From Dethiobacter sp. (GTDB lineage Bacteria > Bacillota > Dethiobacteria > Dethiobacterales > Dethiobacteraceae): a stretch of 33,492 nucleotides of DNA. The translations under genes were made by a program, and so were the position numbers. Location: NCBI GenBank assembly GCA_018335875.1, contig JAGXRN010000047.1:1-33492 (forward strand), written 5' to 3'. Below, piece after piece: positions 7,133-16,239 of this stretch. The stretch's first letter is position 1; every line of letters starts with the position of its first letter. Below the pieces are notes generated by a model. It searched no databases. It had not been told where the DNA came from and saw only the letters and a program-made list of their open reading frames with translations.

Positions 7133-7273
7133 ATGTTTGAAGCATTTAAGAGATTTATCGACAAGCTGGCCAAGGCGAATGAGAAGGAGTTTCAGGGAGT
7201 AAACCCCGATTGCTGCACTATTAACCGTCCGGAACAGCCGCCTCAGAGGCACGATGAGAAAAATAGTCATTAA
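7133..7273 (+). CDS. Small CC-motif protein upstream of copA
   Basis: A 46-residue protein with a strong SD (AGGAGG, 7 bases before ATG). The N-terminus is amphipathic (FEAFKRFIDKLAKANEKEFQ), followed by NPDCCTINRPEQPPQ and a His-containing tail. The vicinal CC pair plus His suggests metal binding. It is the first gene after the MerR-type promoter and lies 31 bases before copA, so it is co-induced by metal. It could be a small copper chaperone or buffer; that role is inference. I recall similar LDCC-type small proteins beside Clostridia copper ATPases but cannot verify this here. Confidence 0.65.
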   Translation: MFEAFKRFIDKLAKANEKEFQGVNPDCCTINRPEQPPQRHDEKNSH

Positions 7274-7304
7274 GATCAAAGATTAATAACATGAGGTGAA
7301 GATT

Positions 7305-9830
7305 ATGACAGCCGAATCAGAAATTAAACCAAAGTCTACTAAAAAATCAACACTGCTGATCACCGGTATGACCTGCACAACCTGTTCACAGACGGTGGAA
7401 AAGGCATTGCAGAAAGCTAACGGAGTAAAATCAGCCAATGTTAATTTTGCCGTAGAAAAAGCTTTTGTTGAATATGACCCTGCCGCCATAAGTGAAGAAG
7501 GCCTGATTAAAGTAGTCGAAAATGCAGGTTACAAGGGAAAAATAAGTGATGAGGACTCCAGGACAATTACTCTTAAAATTTCCGGTATGACCTGTACTGC
7601 CTGTGCTCAGAGCATAGAAAGAAATCTGGCCAAAGTCGCCGGCGTGGTGGATGCTAATGTCAATTTTGCCACGGAGAAAGCCACAGTCAAATACCATCCC
7701 TCGGAAGCCGGTGTAACTCAGTTCAGGAAAGCCGTACAAAACGCCGGTTATGAAGTTGTGGAAGAAGAAAAAGGGACAGAAAAAGACGCTGACCTGGAAA
7801 AAATGAAGCAGGCTGCAAAAAGAATGTGGTTTGCCGTAGCTTTCGCCGGCACCATCATGATCTTAATGATGGTCCATATGTTTATTGTTCCAATACCTTA
7901 CTATTTCACTATCGTTGTAATTCTAGGGTTCTTCCCCATCTGTATTGCCGGCTGGGAAACTCACGTGGCCTCCTGGAAGGCAGCAAAGAATTTAAGCCCT
8001 AACATGGACACCCTGGTTACCATGGGTTCCATAGTGCCCTATTTATTAAACTTTTTAGGATTCTGGCTGCCGGTAACTTCTTTTGTTGAGATGGCTGCCT
8101 CGATCATGACATTACACCTGGTAGGCAGGTTTTTAGAAGCCAAGGCCAAGGGCAGGGCTTCCCAAGCGATTAAAAAGCTGTTGGAAATGGAAGCTAAGTC
8201 CGCACGTATTATTGTAGACGGGGAAGAAGTAGAGATTCCCGTAGAAGAGTTGAATATCGGTGATATCATGATTATCCGCCCCGGCGATAAGATCCCCACC
8301 GACGGCATTGTTATCAGCGGAGCAAGCACCGTTGATGAATCCATGGCTACCGGTGAATCTCTGCCTGTGGAAAGAAAAGAGGGTGACCCGGTAATCGGTT
8401 CAACCATCAATAAACAAGGCATGCTGAAAGTCAAAGCAACAAAAGTCGGCAAGGACACTTTTTTATCCCAGGTTATTAAAATGGTGGAAGAATGCCAGGG
8501 CTCAAAAGTGCCTATCCAGGAGTTTGCTGACCGCATTACCGGTTTCTTTGTGCCGGCCGTAATTCTGATTGCCGGTTCTGCCTTTGCTTTATGGATGCTT
8601 TTCCCCAACTTTTTTATTCCAATAGTTGAATTCTTCAATTTCCCCTGGAGTACAACTGACTTACCCATATTCTCCTTAGCACTCCTGGCCACCATCGCCG
8701 TGCTGGTAATCTCCTGCCCCTGTGCTTTGGGTCTGGCAACACCGACAGCCATTATGGTGGGCAGTGGCCTGGGAGCTGAGAAGGGTATCTTAATCAGAAA
8801 AGGTGAAGCTATTCAAACCATGAAGGAAATTAAAATTGTTGCTTTTGATAAAACCGGCACCATTACCAAGGGCAAGCCGGAGGTTACAGACGTCCTGACC
8901 CTAAACGGCTTCAGCAAAAAAGAAGTTTTTTATTATGCCGGGAGCATCGAAGCTGCTTCAGAACATCCCCTGGGAGCGGCAATTGTGGAAGATGCCCGGA
9001 AACAAGAAATAAAACTGGATGAAATAAAAGACTTCACTTCCGTCACGGGGATGGGCGTTGAAGGAGAATTAAGCGGCAGGCAGGTGCTGGTGGGTAGTCG
9101 GAAGTTAATGGCTAAAAACACTATAGATTACTCTGCCATCGAAAAAGATCTGGAAAAGCTGGAAGACGAAGCAAAAACAGCGATGCTGCTGGCCGTTGAT
9201 GGGAAAATGGCAGGCATTATAGCTGTGGCGGATACCCTGAAAGATGATTCCATTCAGGCCATTGCTGAAATTGAAAGCATGGGTATAAAGACAGCCATTA
9301 TTACCGGGGATAACTGGAGGACGGCCAACGCTATCGGCAAAAAAGTCGGCATGAGCACCGTGCTGGCGGAAGTCCTGCCCGAAGGCAAGGTGGACGAAAT
9401 TAAAAGGCTGCAGAAAGAATACGGTATGGTAGCCATGGTGGGTGATGGTATTAACGACGCCCCCGCCCTCAAACAGGCCAATGTGGGGATTGCCATCGGC
9501 ACCGGGACGGACATTGCCATCGAAGCAGCTGACATTACACTGATACGCGGAGAGTTAAGTGCCGTCATTTCAGCCATCAAGCTGTCCCATGCCACATTCA
9601 AGAAAATAAAACAAAACTACTTCTGGGCCTGGTTTTATAACGCTATTTCCATCCCGGCGGCTTTCTTTGGACTTATACACCCCATTATCGGGGCAGCCGC
9701 CATGGCCACCAGTTCCCTCAACGTTGTCCTGAATTCGTCCCGACTGAGAAAAGTTAATATTGACCCATCGTATAAAGAAAGCGCAAAAAAAGAAGCACAT
9801 TACGTCTCAGGCTCAAGCATAAAAGTCTAA
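7305..9830 (+). CDS. copA: Copper-exporting P1B-type ATPase
   Basis: An 841-residue copper pump exporting Cu(I) across the cytoplasmic membrane. Two N-terminal HMA domains carry GMTCTTC (residues 21-27) and GMTCTAC (94-100). The TM helices include the CPC ion-translocation motif (C471-P-C473). The actuator motif is TGES, the phosphorylation site is DKTGT (D515), the nucleotide domain has SEHPLG, and the hinge is GDGINDAP (about 713-720). The start ATG 7305 has GAGGTG upstream; an earlier in-frame GTG at 7296 overlaps that SD. It is co-transcribed with the CC-motif protein from the MerR-type promoter. It looks fully intact. Zn/Cd specificity is unlikely given CPC plus MTCxxC. Confidence 0.96.
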   Translation: MTAESEIKPKSTKKSTLLITGMTCTTCSQTVEKALQKANGVKSANVNFAVEKAFVEYDPAAISEEGLIKVVENAGYKGKISDEDSRTITLKISGMTCTACAQSIERNLAKVAGVVDANVNFATEKATVKYHPSEAGVTQFRKAVQNAGYEVVEEEKGTEKDADLEKMKQAAKRMWFAVAFAGTIMILMMVHMFIVPIPYYFTIVVILGFFPICIAGWETHVASWKAAKNLSPNMDTLVTMGSIVPYLLNFLGFWLPVTSFVEMAASIMTLHLVGRFLEAKAKGRASQAIKKLLEMEAKSARIIVDGEEVEIPVEELNIGDIMIIRPGDKIPTDGIVISGASTVDESMATGESLPVERKEGDPVIGSTINKQGMLKVKATKVGKDTFLSQVIKMVEECQGSKVPIQEFADRITGFFVPAVILIAGSAFALWMLFPNFFIPIVEFFNFPWSTTDLPIFSLALLATIAVLVISCPCALGLATPTAIMVGSGLGAEKGILIRKGEAIQTMKEIKIVAFDKTGTITKGKPEVTDVLTLNGFSKKEVFYYAGSIEAASEHPLGAAIVEDARKQEIKLDEIKDFTSVTGMGVEGELSGRQVLVGSRKLMAKNTIDYSAIEKDLEKLEDEAKTAMLLAVDGKMAGIIAVADTLKDDSIQAIAEIESMGIKTAIITGDNWRTANAIGKKVGMSTVLAEVLPEGKVDEIKRLQKEYGMVAMVGDGINDAPALKQANVGIAIGTGTDIAIEAADITLIRGELSAVISAIKLSHATFKKIKQNYFWAWFYNAISIPAAFFGLIHPIIGAAAMATSSLNVVLNSSRLRKVNIDPSYKESAKKEAHYVSGSSIKV

Positions 9831-9891
9831 ATAGATTTCAAGTAAAGGTTGGTGACAGGGTCCCGGTAAGGTTGATTAATTCACCGTTATA

Positions 9892-10056
9892 TTAAACGGC
9901 GCAGAGTGTGAGCCCTATTTAACCGCTGACCACAGGTTGATGGTGGAGCATCCTGGCAAGGTAATTTATGGCTTGAAGGCAATAATGAAAGTAGTAAATG
10001 TAAATAAGGGGATCATCGGTGTTGAGAATAATAAACCGGATGCTATTGAAGAATAG
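9892..10056 (+). pseudogene. rnfC: RnfC relic (electron transport complex subunit)
   Basis: An in-frame piece reads [20 protein letters not shown], then [20 protein letters not shown] and [12 protein letters not shown]. This is the conserved [16 protein letters not shown] region of RnfC, the NADH/FMN-binding subunit of the Rnf Na+/H+-translocating ferredoxin:NAD oxidoreductase. The piece has no start codon, and both the N-terminal part and the C-terminal 4Fe-4S domain are missing; a stop lies 5 codons upstream. Confidence 0.85.
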
Positions 10057-10180
10057 AAGTATAATAATCACTGAGCCTGATATTGAGCTGGCAGTACTGG
10101 AAACAAGGAACTGCATTAGTAAATAACTTTGTCCTCGTTAGATTCTTAGGTATTTGCCCATTCCTCGGGGTTTCAAAGAC

Positions 10181-10351
10181 ATGGTATTACCAGGTGCCAA
10201 TTGTGGAGCCTGCGGGTATCCGGGATGTGAAGGTTTTGCTTTAGCTGTTGTCAATGGAGCGGCTCCTGCTGAAGGCTGTCCGGTAGGTGGAGCTGAAGTT
10301 GCTGAAAAGGCATGTTCCTTTGATGCAATACATGTTGAAAATAATCTGTGA
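10181..10351 (+). pseudogene. rnfB: RnfB relic (Fe-S cluster domain)
   Basis: The frame encodes [20 protein letters not shown] and continues to EGCPVGGAEVAEKACSFDAI. This is the C-x2-C-x4-C-x16-C 4Fe-4S region of RnfB fused to a scrap of a ferredoxin domain. The N-terminal membrane anchor and the two C-terminal ferredoxin clusters are gone. The order C then B, with A/D/E/G missing, marks deletion of an ancestral rnf operon. A vestigial small Fe-S protein cannot be fully excluded because four cysteines survive. Confidence 0.8.
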
Positions 10352-10583
10352 GGCGCCGCGCCGAAGGGAATTACGGAACCAGAATAGGTAAGTGGTTTGG
10401 CGAGATGATGGGCGGCCAAGACAGATACAACCACTGCGATTACGGCAACGGACCCGGACTTTAATCCGACCGGCTCTTTAACCAATAATAGTCCTTTCCG
10501 GTGGCTTTAACTTGTCCCTTTGCAACATAATTGAAGTAGGAGTGCTGTTTGCTATTGATTTTTTACTAAGGGGTGAGTAATTG

Positions 10584-11189
10584 ATGGATGAGGCTACAAC
10601 AGAAAAAATAAAACGGCTATATAATCGCACTGCTGTTTACTATGACTGGATGGACCGCATGGTTAGTCCTAAATTGCGTAAAAAAGCATTGTCCCAAGCA
10701 TATGGTAAAGTACTGGAAGTGGGAGTGGGCACGGGGAAAAATATACCATATTATCCAGAAGGATGTGAAGTAACTGCTATTGATTTTAGCCCGGGGATGC
10801 TATCTAAGGCAATGAAGAAACTTCATCTGGCAAAAGTCCCTGTATCATTACTGGAAATGGATGCTCAGGAGATGGACTTCCCGGATGGAATTTTTGATAC
10901 TGTGGTAGCAACGTGTGTGTTTTGCTCCGTGCCTAATCCGATAAAGGGCTTAAAAGAAGTGCACCGTGTTTGTAAAGCAAATGGGCGAATTATTCTGCTG
11001 GAGCATGTACGAAGTAACCGTAGGATGATTGGCGTACTAATGGACATTTTGAATCCAATATCTCTACATGTTGTCGGATCCAATATCAATCGGCGGACGC
11101 TGGAAAATATTCAAATAGCCGGTATAAAAGTAGATGAGGTGGAAGAGTTTTTGGGTAAAATAGTAAAGTTGGTCATAGCCAGACCATAA
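10584..11189 (+). CDS. Class I SAM-dependent methyltransferase
   Basis: A 201-residue protein with a UbiE/Coq5-like Rossmann methyltransferase fold. Motif I is VLEVGVGTGKN (about residues 45-55), the acidic residue after strand 2 is in VTAIDFSPGML, motif II/III is MDAQEMDFPDG and FDTVVATCVFCSV, and motif IV is NGRIILLEHVRS. The N-terminal YNRTAVYYDWMD resembles small lipid or quinone methyltransferases. SD AAGGGGTGAG precedes the ATG; the TTG at 10581 is ignored. Substrate is unknown; phospholipid, quinone or small-molecule substrates are possible. A terminator follows, so it is monocistronic. Confidence 0.85.
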   Translation: MDEATTEKIKRLYNRTAVYYDWMDRMVSPKLRKKALSQAYGKVLEVGVGTGKNIPYYPEGCEVTAIDFSPGMLSKAMKKLHLAKVPVSLLEMDAQEMDFPDGIFDTVVATCVFCSVPNPIKGLKEVHRVCKANGRIILLEHVRSNRRMIGVLMDILNPISLHVVGSNINRRTLENIQIAGIKVDEVEEFLGKIVKLVIARP

Positions 11190-11252
11190 GCTTATCAGAA
11201 GGCCTTTTTACGCAATCAATATTCTATTATACAATGTTGAAATTGTTATAAG

Positions 11253-11293
11253 AGAGCCGGGGATACTGTAAAAACAGTACTTTCGGCTCTTTA
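11253..11293 (+). terminator. Intrinsic terminator after the methyltransferase
   Basis: AGAGCCG pairs with CGGCTCT around an inner ACTGT-AAAA-ACAGT hairpin, followed by TTTATTTAAT. Confidence 0.75.
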
Positions 11294-11461
11294 TTTAATA
11301 TGACTCCTTCATCATAGCAAACGGTGCAGCATCTATGGCTCACCTTCTTAATCACCTCCGGTTTCTGTAGGTGCAGTGATAATTATTCTCAAAATATTTA
11401 AGAAAGCAGTAACAATATGGATTCAGCGAGGTAATGGTTTCTAATAATACCTGCTCTATTC

Positions 11462-11686
11462 ATGCCTTTCACAGCTCTAAAGGGTAATAATGCTGGAGCA
11501 GATGTTTTAGACCAAATCATTAGTAAAAGAATAATACTGCAAGAGGCAAAGAAACTCGGGATAACTATAAGTGATGACGAGATCGAAGCAGAAGTTGATA
11601 AGATTATTGTGGAAAAACTATGGTGGTTCGGCAGATTCCTTTCTGTCCCTTGCCCTTTTTATATCAACTCATCAATTCTGGAGTGA
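11462..11686 (+). pseudogene. Peptidyl-prolyl isomerase/foldase (SurA_N-like) fragment
   Basis: The segment GADVLDQIISKRIILQEAKK followed by LGITISDDEIEAEVDKI is the chaperone helix pair that precedes the PPIase domain of PrsA/SurA-type foldases. The signal peptide and the parvulin domain are absent; after residue 50 the sequence (LWWFGRFLSVPCPFYINSS) is unrelated. It is an internal fragment left by flanking deletions and unlikely to be functional. Confidence 0.65.
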
Positions 11687-11695
11687 AAGTGTGGG

Positions 11696-12136
11696 ATGTT
11701 CAATAGCATTTTGACGCTGCATGAATATGATATAGCAAATGCTATACGAGGGATGTATGCAGCATGTCATCACATGATGTTACGGCTAACGGAAAAGAGT
11801 TGGGCAGAGATGAATTATAAACTGGTAGCTTTCATATTATTAACAATAATTATGTATTATGCTGTATTTATTCGCCCCTATCTGTTTCCTAAAATTCTTA
11901 TTAATGAGGAATTGGAAAAAATTATAGATTCGGCTTGTGAGCGCGGGGTTGAGTATGCAGAACAACTGTATAAGATTGACCTTTCCTTGGAGCGCATGGA
12001 AATATCTTTGTATTTAGCGTATTATGTTCTTAGGAAGACAAAGGTTGTTCCCGATGATTACCTAAAGATGATAAATGAAATTATTAAAGATAAGGTGCAG
12101 CTTTTACTCAATAGCAAGATTCAAACATCAATATAA
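11696..12136 (+). CDS. Single-TM protein, weakly LLH-holin-like
   Basis: The frame runs from ATG 11696; a more natural start may be ATG 11810, giving MNYKLVAFILLTIIMYYAVF as a TM helix, then an amphipathic helical tail (ACERGVEYAEQLYKIDLSLE and YYVLRKTKVVPDDYLKMINE). One TM plus a helical region with AEQLY resembles LL-H-type phage holins, a tentative resemblance. No phage genes are nearby. It could be a relic of a prophage or an unrelated small membrane protein. Confidence 0.4.
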   Translation: MFNSILTLHEYDIANAIRGMYAACHHMMLRLTEKSWAEMNYKLVAFILLTIIMYYAVFIRPYLFPKILINEELEKIIDSACERGVEYAEQLYKIDLSLERMEISLYLAYYVLRKTKVVPDDYLKMINEIIKDKVQLLLNSKIQTSI

Positions 12137-12253
12137 AATATAAACATCTGTAAGTTCCGGGCATGTGGGGATGATATCGGCAAAGGTCCTAACATGTTCA
12201 TCTATTAATAAAATCCCATATTGCGTAAAAACTATGGTTTCAGTCTTCCCTCC

Positions 12254-12277
12254 GCCGCCCAAGAGGCGGTTTTTTTT
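12254..12277 (+). terminator. Intrinsic terminator
   Basis: CCGCC/GGCGG stem with a 5-base loop followed by T(8). It ends the upstream + strand transcript. Confidence 0.8.
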
Positions 12278-12280
12278 GCA

Positions 12281-12484
12281 TTAGTCATCATAGTTTGCTA
12301 AATCTGCACCAAGATATAAATTAGTTAATATCATACCCGGAGCGGCAACCCTCCCTATTATTTTACTAACATCCCATACATCATAGGGCTTCTGTACCAT
12401 AACTCTTAAATAGAGAGGTCTTTCTCCGATCTTGAGTACTTCGATCCGCTGCTGGATTAAAAGTTTAGCTTTAACCTTGACACA
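12281..12484 (-). pseudogene. Unrecognised protein C-terminal fragment
   Basis: A 67-codon - strand frame without a usable start codon reads QQRIEVLKIGERPLYLRVMV, then QKPYDVWDVSKIIGRVAAPG, then MILTNLYLGADLANYDD-stop. The composition is strongly protein-like (balanced, no rare runs), so it is likely the 3' end of a real gene. The stop abuts the terminator T-tract. I do not recognise the family. The - strand promoter and 5' part are missing, and the 5' edge overlaps the promoter of the next gene. Confidence 0.45.
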
Positions 12485-12543
12485 CTATATTCATATATTC
12501 ATATACTGGAGTATATAGTAAGAATATATACTGACGTACGTCA
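12477..12543 (+). promoter_or_regulatory. Promoter with overlapping palindromic operators
   Basis: A consensus TTGACA (12477-12482) lies 19 bp from TATACT (12502-12507). The -10 is embedded in the palindrome ATATACTGGAGTATAT (12501-12516). A second perfect palindrome, TGACGTACGTCA, is at 12532-12543. The layout suggests a repressed or conditional promoter for the truncated dehydrogenase gene. Confidence 0.45.
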
Positions 12544-12577
12544 TAAATTGCAGGATTAATAAAAGGAGACTCGGTAT

Positions 12578-13090
12578 ATGAAATTGTGTGTAATAGGTTT
12601 AGGCTATATTGGGCTGCCCTCAGCTGTTTTTTTTGCATCGCACGGATTACATGTTCACGGAGTTGATATAGATTTAGAGCGTATTGAGAAAATAAAGAAG
12701 AAAGAAATTTATGTTGAAGAAACGGGTTTAAAAGAAATGATGACAGCAGTACTTGATAACGGGAGCCTCACGGTTTCAGACAAACCCGTCGAAGCGGACT
12801 TTTTTTTGCTTGCCGTCCCCACACCCGTGTCACCGCTGAAGTCGGCAAACCTGGATTATGTTATAAGAGCTGCGGAGATGATAGTGCCATATATTAGAAA
12901 AGGGAATTTGGTCATTCTTGAATCAACTGTCCCGCCTCTCACTGTCAACAATGTACTGATACCAATCCTAAAACAGGCACGGTATATAATTGGAGAAGAA
13001 ATATTTGTGTCTTATTCAGCTGAACGGGTTCTTCCAGGCAGTTTATTGGAAGAGCTCACTTGTAATGACCGTGTTTTACCGACTCGATAA
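12578..13090 (+). pseudogene. UDP-N-acetylmannosamine/UDP-glucose dehydrogenase, 3' truncated
   Basis: A good SD (AAAAGGAG) and start are followed by the NAD-binding motif IGLGYIGLPSA (GxGxxG), VDID, LLAVPTP, ILESTVPP and SAERVLPGSLLEELTCNDRV, all characteristic of WecC-type nucleotide-sugar dehydrogenases (about 430 residues). Identity is lost immediately after NDRV near 13074, where the frame ends LPTR-stop. The catalytic Cys domain and C-terminal substrate domain are deleted. The break fuses it out of frame to a glycosyltransferase gene. It probably belonged to a surface-polysaccharide locus. Confidence 0.85.
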
Positions 13091-14382
13091 ACAGGATGAA
13101 GCCGCAGTGTGGCTGGAGAAAGGATTTATTGCCGGGAATGCGGATGCAGAGGACGCGGTGAAAATGGCAAGTATTATGCGTATACGTAAGGAATGGGAAA
13201 AAGCTGAGGAAGCGTGCCAATATGCGTTGCGTCTCGGTGAAGATGATCTGGAAGCATATGTGGAGGCAGCCTGCCTGGCGAGGGCCAGGGCAGAGGCTGC
13301 TGTCAGGGGTGTAGCAACCGCTCACCCGTTGATATGCGTGCTGAAAGAAAATAAAAAGCCGCGGCTCAGCCTCTGCATGATAGTAAAAGATGAGGCAGAA
13401 AATTTGCCGCGCTGCCTGGAGAGTGCCAGGGATACCGTGGACGAAATTATTGTTGTTGATACCGGCTCCACAGATAACACACCTGAAATCGCCCTGCGCT
13501 ATGGTGCCCGTGTATTTCATTACACCTGGCAGGGAGATTTTGCCGCCGCCCGCAATTATTCTCTCGATCAGGCCACTGGGGAATGGATTCTTTGCCTGGA
13601 TGCAGACGAGGAACTGCGAAAAGGAGACGGTGTAAAGCTCAGGTCGCTTCTCAATATTTCCGGGGTTGAGGGGTATTGTTTTCCGGTGGTAAATTTTTAT
13701 GGCCGTCACCAGGGTTTTGATTATATGACCGACTTAGTCTGCCGCCTGTTTCGCAACCGACGTTCCTACCGTTTTCAACGTGCTATCCACGAACAAGTTG
13801 TGGACCTAATTGCTGCCTTTGCAGGTGAGGCGTCGCTTAAAACGGCTGATGTGCAGATCAGGCACTACGGTTATCTTCATTCCGCAATGTACTGAAGTTG
13901 CAGACATCCTCAGGTCTAGCTTCGAGTTTTCAGGTACTTTGCCCGAGCTTTTACTGGCAGATATCTTTATCCATACCGGCGACTACAGCCTGGCGCTGGA
14001 CATTGTTGGGCAGGTAACGAAATCTGTTGAGAAAGAGCAGCAACCTACGGGACAATGCGCATACATGCAAGGGCTATGCATGATTAATCTTGGCCGTGAA
14101 CACGAAGCTCTTAAAATTTGGGAAAAAGTACCACGTTGCAGCGTCTACTATCTACGCACTCTTACCTGGCTGTATTTTTTAGCCTGGAAGATTCGTAACC
14201 ATGAGAAGGCAGAGGAGATATTGAAAAATATCTGCGAAACGGATACCGGTTTAGCTGAAGCTTATGTTGAGGTTCATGAGATTACTTTTAACAAGAAGGG
14301 AACCGAAGTAAGTGACAGGGCCAAGGAAGTATTAACAGAGCTGCAAAGGAGACTTAAATTATTAGTCCAGGTATCTTATTGA
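13074..14382 (+). pseudogene. TPR-containing family 2 glycosyltransferase, internally deleted
   Basis: From the junction near 13074 a frame (to stop 13893-13895) contains TPR-like helices, then a GT-A core: RLSLCMIVKDEAENLPRCLE, VDTGSTDNT, ARNYSL and the DxD-type LCLDADEEL, ending in IRHYGYLHSAM. From 13896 a different frame continues with TPR helices (LPELLLADIFIHTGDYSLAL to 14382). Compared with usual SPASM-free TPR-GT2 proteins, the N-terminus and roughly the linker after HYGYL are missing. One deletion fused it to the dehydrogenase; a second broke the frame at about 13890. Confidence 0.8.
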
Positions 14383-14573
14383 CATAAATATATGTTTCCA
14401 GGATAGTTTTTGTATATTTTTGCCGAAGATTATATGCATAGTGGTTCTATTATTGTTCCTTGAATGCCAACTCCAACATCATCTAATCCCTTTACCATAA
14501 CATAGATATATATATTATAAGCAGCACCAATATATATATCATTGCATATAAATATAAGCAGGGTGGCTGATTC

Positions 14574-15260
14574 ATGTTAACAATTGTAATCGTTTTTCCC
14601 GTTCTGCTGCTATTAGGCTATTTTTATTGTTTGGATAGTAAAGAAAAGGAACCCCTCTTAACCTTAACGGAAGTTTTTTGTGCCGGTATAATGATTACCC
14701 TTCAAATTGAATACATGCAAGACAAACTCTTCTATTTAAGTAAGAATATTATTTTTCAAGCGTTTATTGTAACATCTTTTACTGAAGAATTGTTAAAGTT
14801 CTTTGCACTTAAATACATGGTCTACAGAGACCCCAACTTCAACGAACCAGTTGACGGAATCATTTACTCTGTAGTCTTAGCCTTGGGGCTTGCTTTAATG
14901 GAAAATATCCTTTATGTAAATCAACTAAATATCGGTTTTGTCAGAGCTTTTACAGCTATACCGGCACACGCTCTTTTTGCCTGTGTAATGGGCTACTATC
15001 TAGGCAAACACAAATTTATTAAAAATAGCTCTCTATTATTGAAGGCGCTGTTTATTCCTGTATTATTGCACGGAATGTATAATTTTCTTATCATGTCGGA
15101 AAAAAAATGGTCAATGCCGCTATTTATCATTTATCTGGTAGGTTTGTGGTTTTTCATTTTAAAAAATACAGAACTATCACCCAATATGTCTAAATTTAAG
15201 CTTGTAAGAAGCCTCAGTTTAAAATTAAGGTCGGTCAAAACCGGCCAATCCAGGAGGTGA
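14574..15260 (+). CDS. prsW: PrsW-family intramembrane protease
   Basis: A 228-residue polytopic protein with the PrsW signature: TEELLKFFALK (EE motif, about residue 67), VDGIIYSVVLALGLALMENI, PAHALFACVMGYYLG and LLHGMYNF (His). These residues line the metal site of PrsW/CAAX-type (CPBP-related) membrane proteases. In Bacillus, PrsW makes the first cut in anti-sigma RsiW; here the substrate is unknown. SD AGGGTGG precedes the ATG. It is five bases upstream of the GH73 gene and probably co-transcribed. An AT-rich leader (14,490-14,560) precedes it. Confidence 0.9.
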   Translation: MLTIVIVFPVLLLLGYFYCLDSKEKEPLLTLTEVFCAGIMITLQIEYMQDKLFYLSKNIIFQAFIVTSFTEELLKFFALKYMVYRDPNFNEPVDGIIYSVVLALGLALMENILYVNQLNIGFVRAFTAIPAHALFACVMGYYLGKHKFIKNSSLLLKALFIPVLLHGMYNFLIMSEKKWSMPLFIIYLVGLWFFILKNTELSPNMSKFKLVRSLSLKLRSVKTGQSRR

Positions 15261-15265
15261 AATAG

Positions 15266-16027
15266 ATGAAAAAATGGATACTACAGCACAAAGTTCCCAC
15301 CATGTTTATCATTTCTCTTCTTGTAGTGGCCCTAATTTTTGGCATCAGTAAAGGATTAAGCTACCTGTCTGCACAAAGGCAGGAGTTTATTGATCAGATA
15401 GCACCTGCAGCCATGGAAGGGTATAATCAATATGGTATACTGCCTTCACTTACAATCAGTCAGGCGATATTAGAAAGCGGCTGGGGCAAATACCATATAT
15501 CAAACAACCTGTTTGGCATTAAAGCAACTTCTTCCTGGACCGGAGAAGTTGCTATAAGAACAACAAAAGAGTATATCAACGGTCAATGGGTAACCATAGA
15601 AGCAAAGTTCCGGGCCTATCCTTCCTTTGCAGAAAGTATTATAGACTATATAAGATTAATAGGAACTACAAGCAGATATAGCGGTGTTTTGACTGCAAGC
15701 GATTATAAGGAAGCGGCAATGAGAGTATGGCTGGCTGGCTATGCAACAGACCCCCAATATCCTCAAAAGCTAGTGAGTATTATTGAAAGCTATAATTTAG
15801 ATCAGTATGACATTAAAACTAAAAATTATAAATATTTTGCTGATGTACCTGACGACAGATGGTACTCAGAAGCAATCAATAGATTATATGAAAGAGGAAT
15901 TGTTGAAGGGGTTTTATCAGAAGATACACTGTTGGCGCTACCAAATGAAGGTATTACAAGAGCAGAACTCTTCGTTTTATTAGACCGCTTAGCTTCAATG
16001 TTCGAAGGGCAACACAACGCAAAATAG
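15266..16027 (+). CDS. Cell-wall glucosaminidase (GH73) with SLH domain
   Basis: A 253-residue envelope enzyme. The N-terminal TM/signal anchor spans about residues 9-31. The GH73 endo-beta-N-acetylglucosaminidase domain covers about 40-180, with LPSLTISQAILESGWGKY (catalytic Glu in AILESGWG), NNLFGIKA and AYPSFAESI. A single SLH motif lies at the C-terminus (YFADVPDDRWYSEAINRLYE, GITRAELFVLLDRL). It should cut peptidoglycan glycan strands at the S-layer/wall interface. SD AGGAGGTGA is 9 bases before the ATG. Its place after prsW suggests a linked envelope function. One SLH motif instead of three may mean weak wall binding. Confidence 0.9.
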   Translation: MKKWILQHKVPTMFIISLLVVALIFGISKGLSYLSAQRQEFIDQIAPAAMEGYNQYGILPSLTISQAILESGWGKYHISNNLFGIKATSSWTGEVAIRTTKEYINGQWVTIEAKFRAYPSFAESIIDYIRLIGTTSRYSGVLTASDYKEAAMRVWLAGYATDPQYPQKLVSIIESYNLDQYDIKTKNYKYFADVPDDRWYSEAINRLYERGIVEGVLSEDTLLALPNEGITRAELFVLLDRLASMFEGQHNAK

Positions 16028-16239
16028 ATAATAACAAAATAGCTGAAGAATTTAAAGAGTAATACCGGTAAACCGCAGGGTTTTTTATTGCTGAAGAATA
16101 AGCGGATCGTAAGGGCGCGAAGATAATACAGATATAGCTAGGGGAATTTTCATTGACAAATAACAGTAGAACGGGATAAGCTAAAGAAAATCCTGATCGA
16201 TATGGCCCTTAAACTTAAAGAGGAAGGGATGAAAACTGG

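Noticed and set aside
8039..8752. 237-codon - strand ORF inside copA
   Set aside because: It is a shadow frame of a strongly conserved P-type ATPase; Ser/Ala/Pro-rich composition typical of antisense frames.
13056..13709. 217-codon - strand ORF
   Set aside because: It is antisense to the glycosyltransferase core with clear GT motifs on the + strand.
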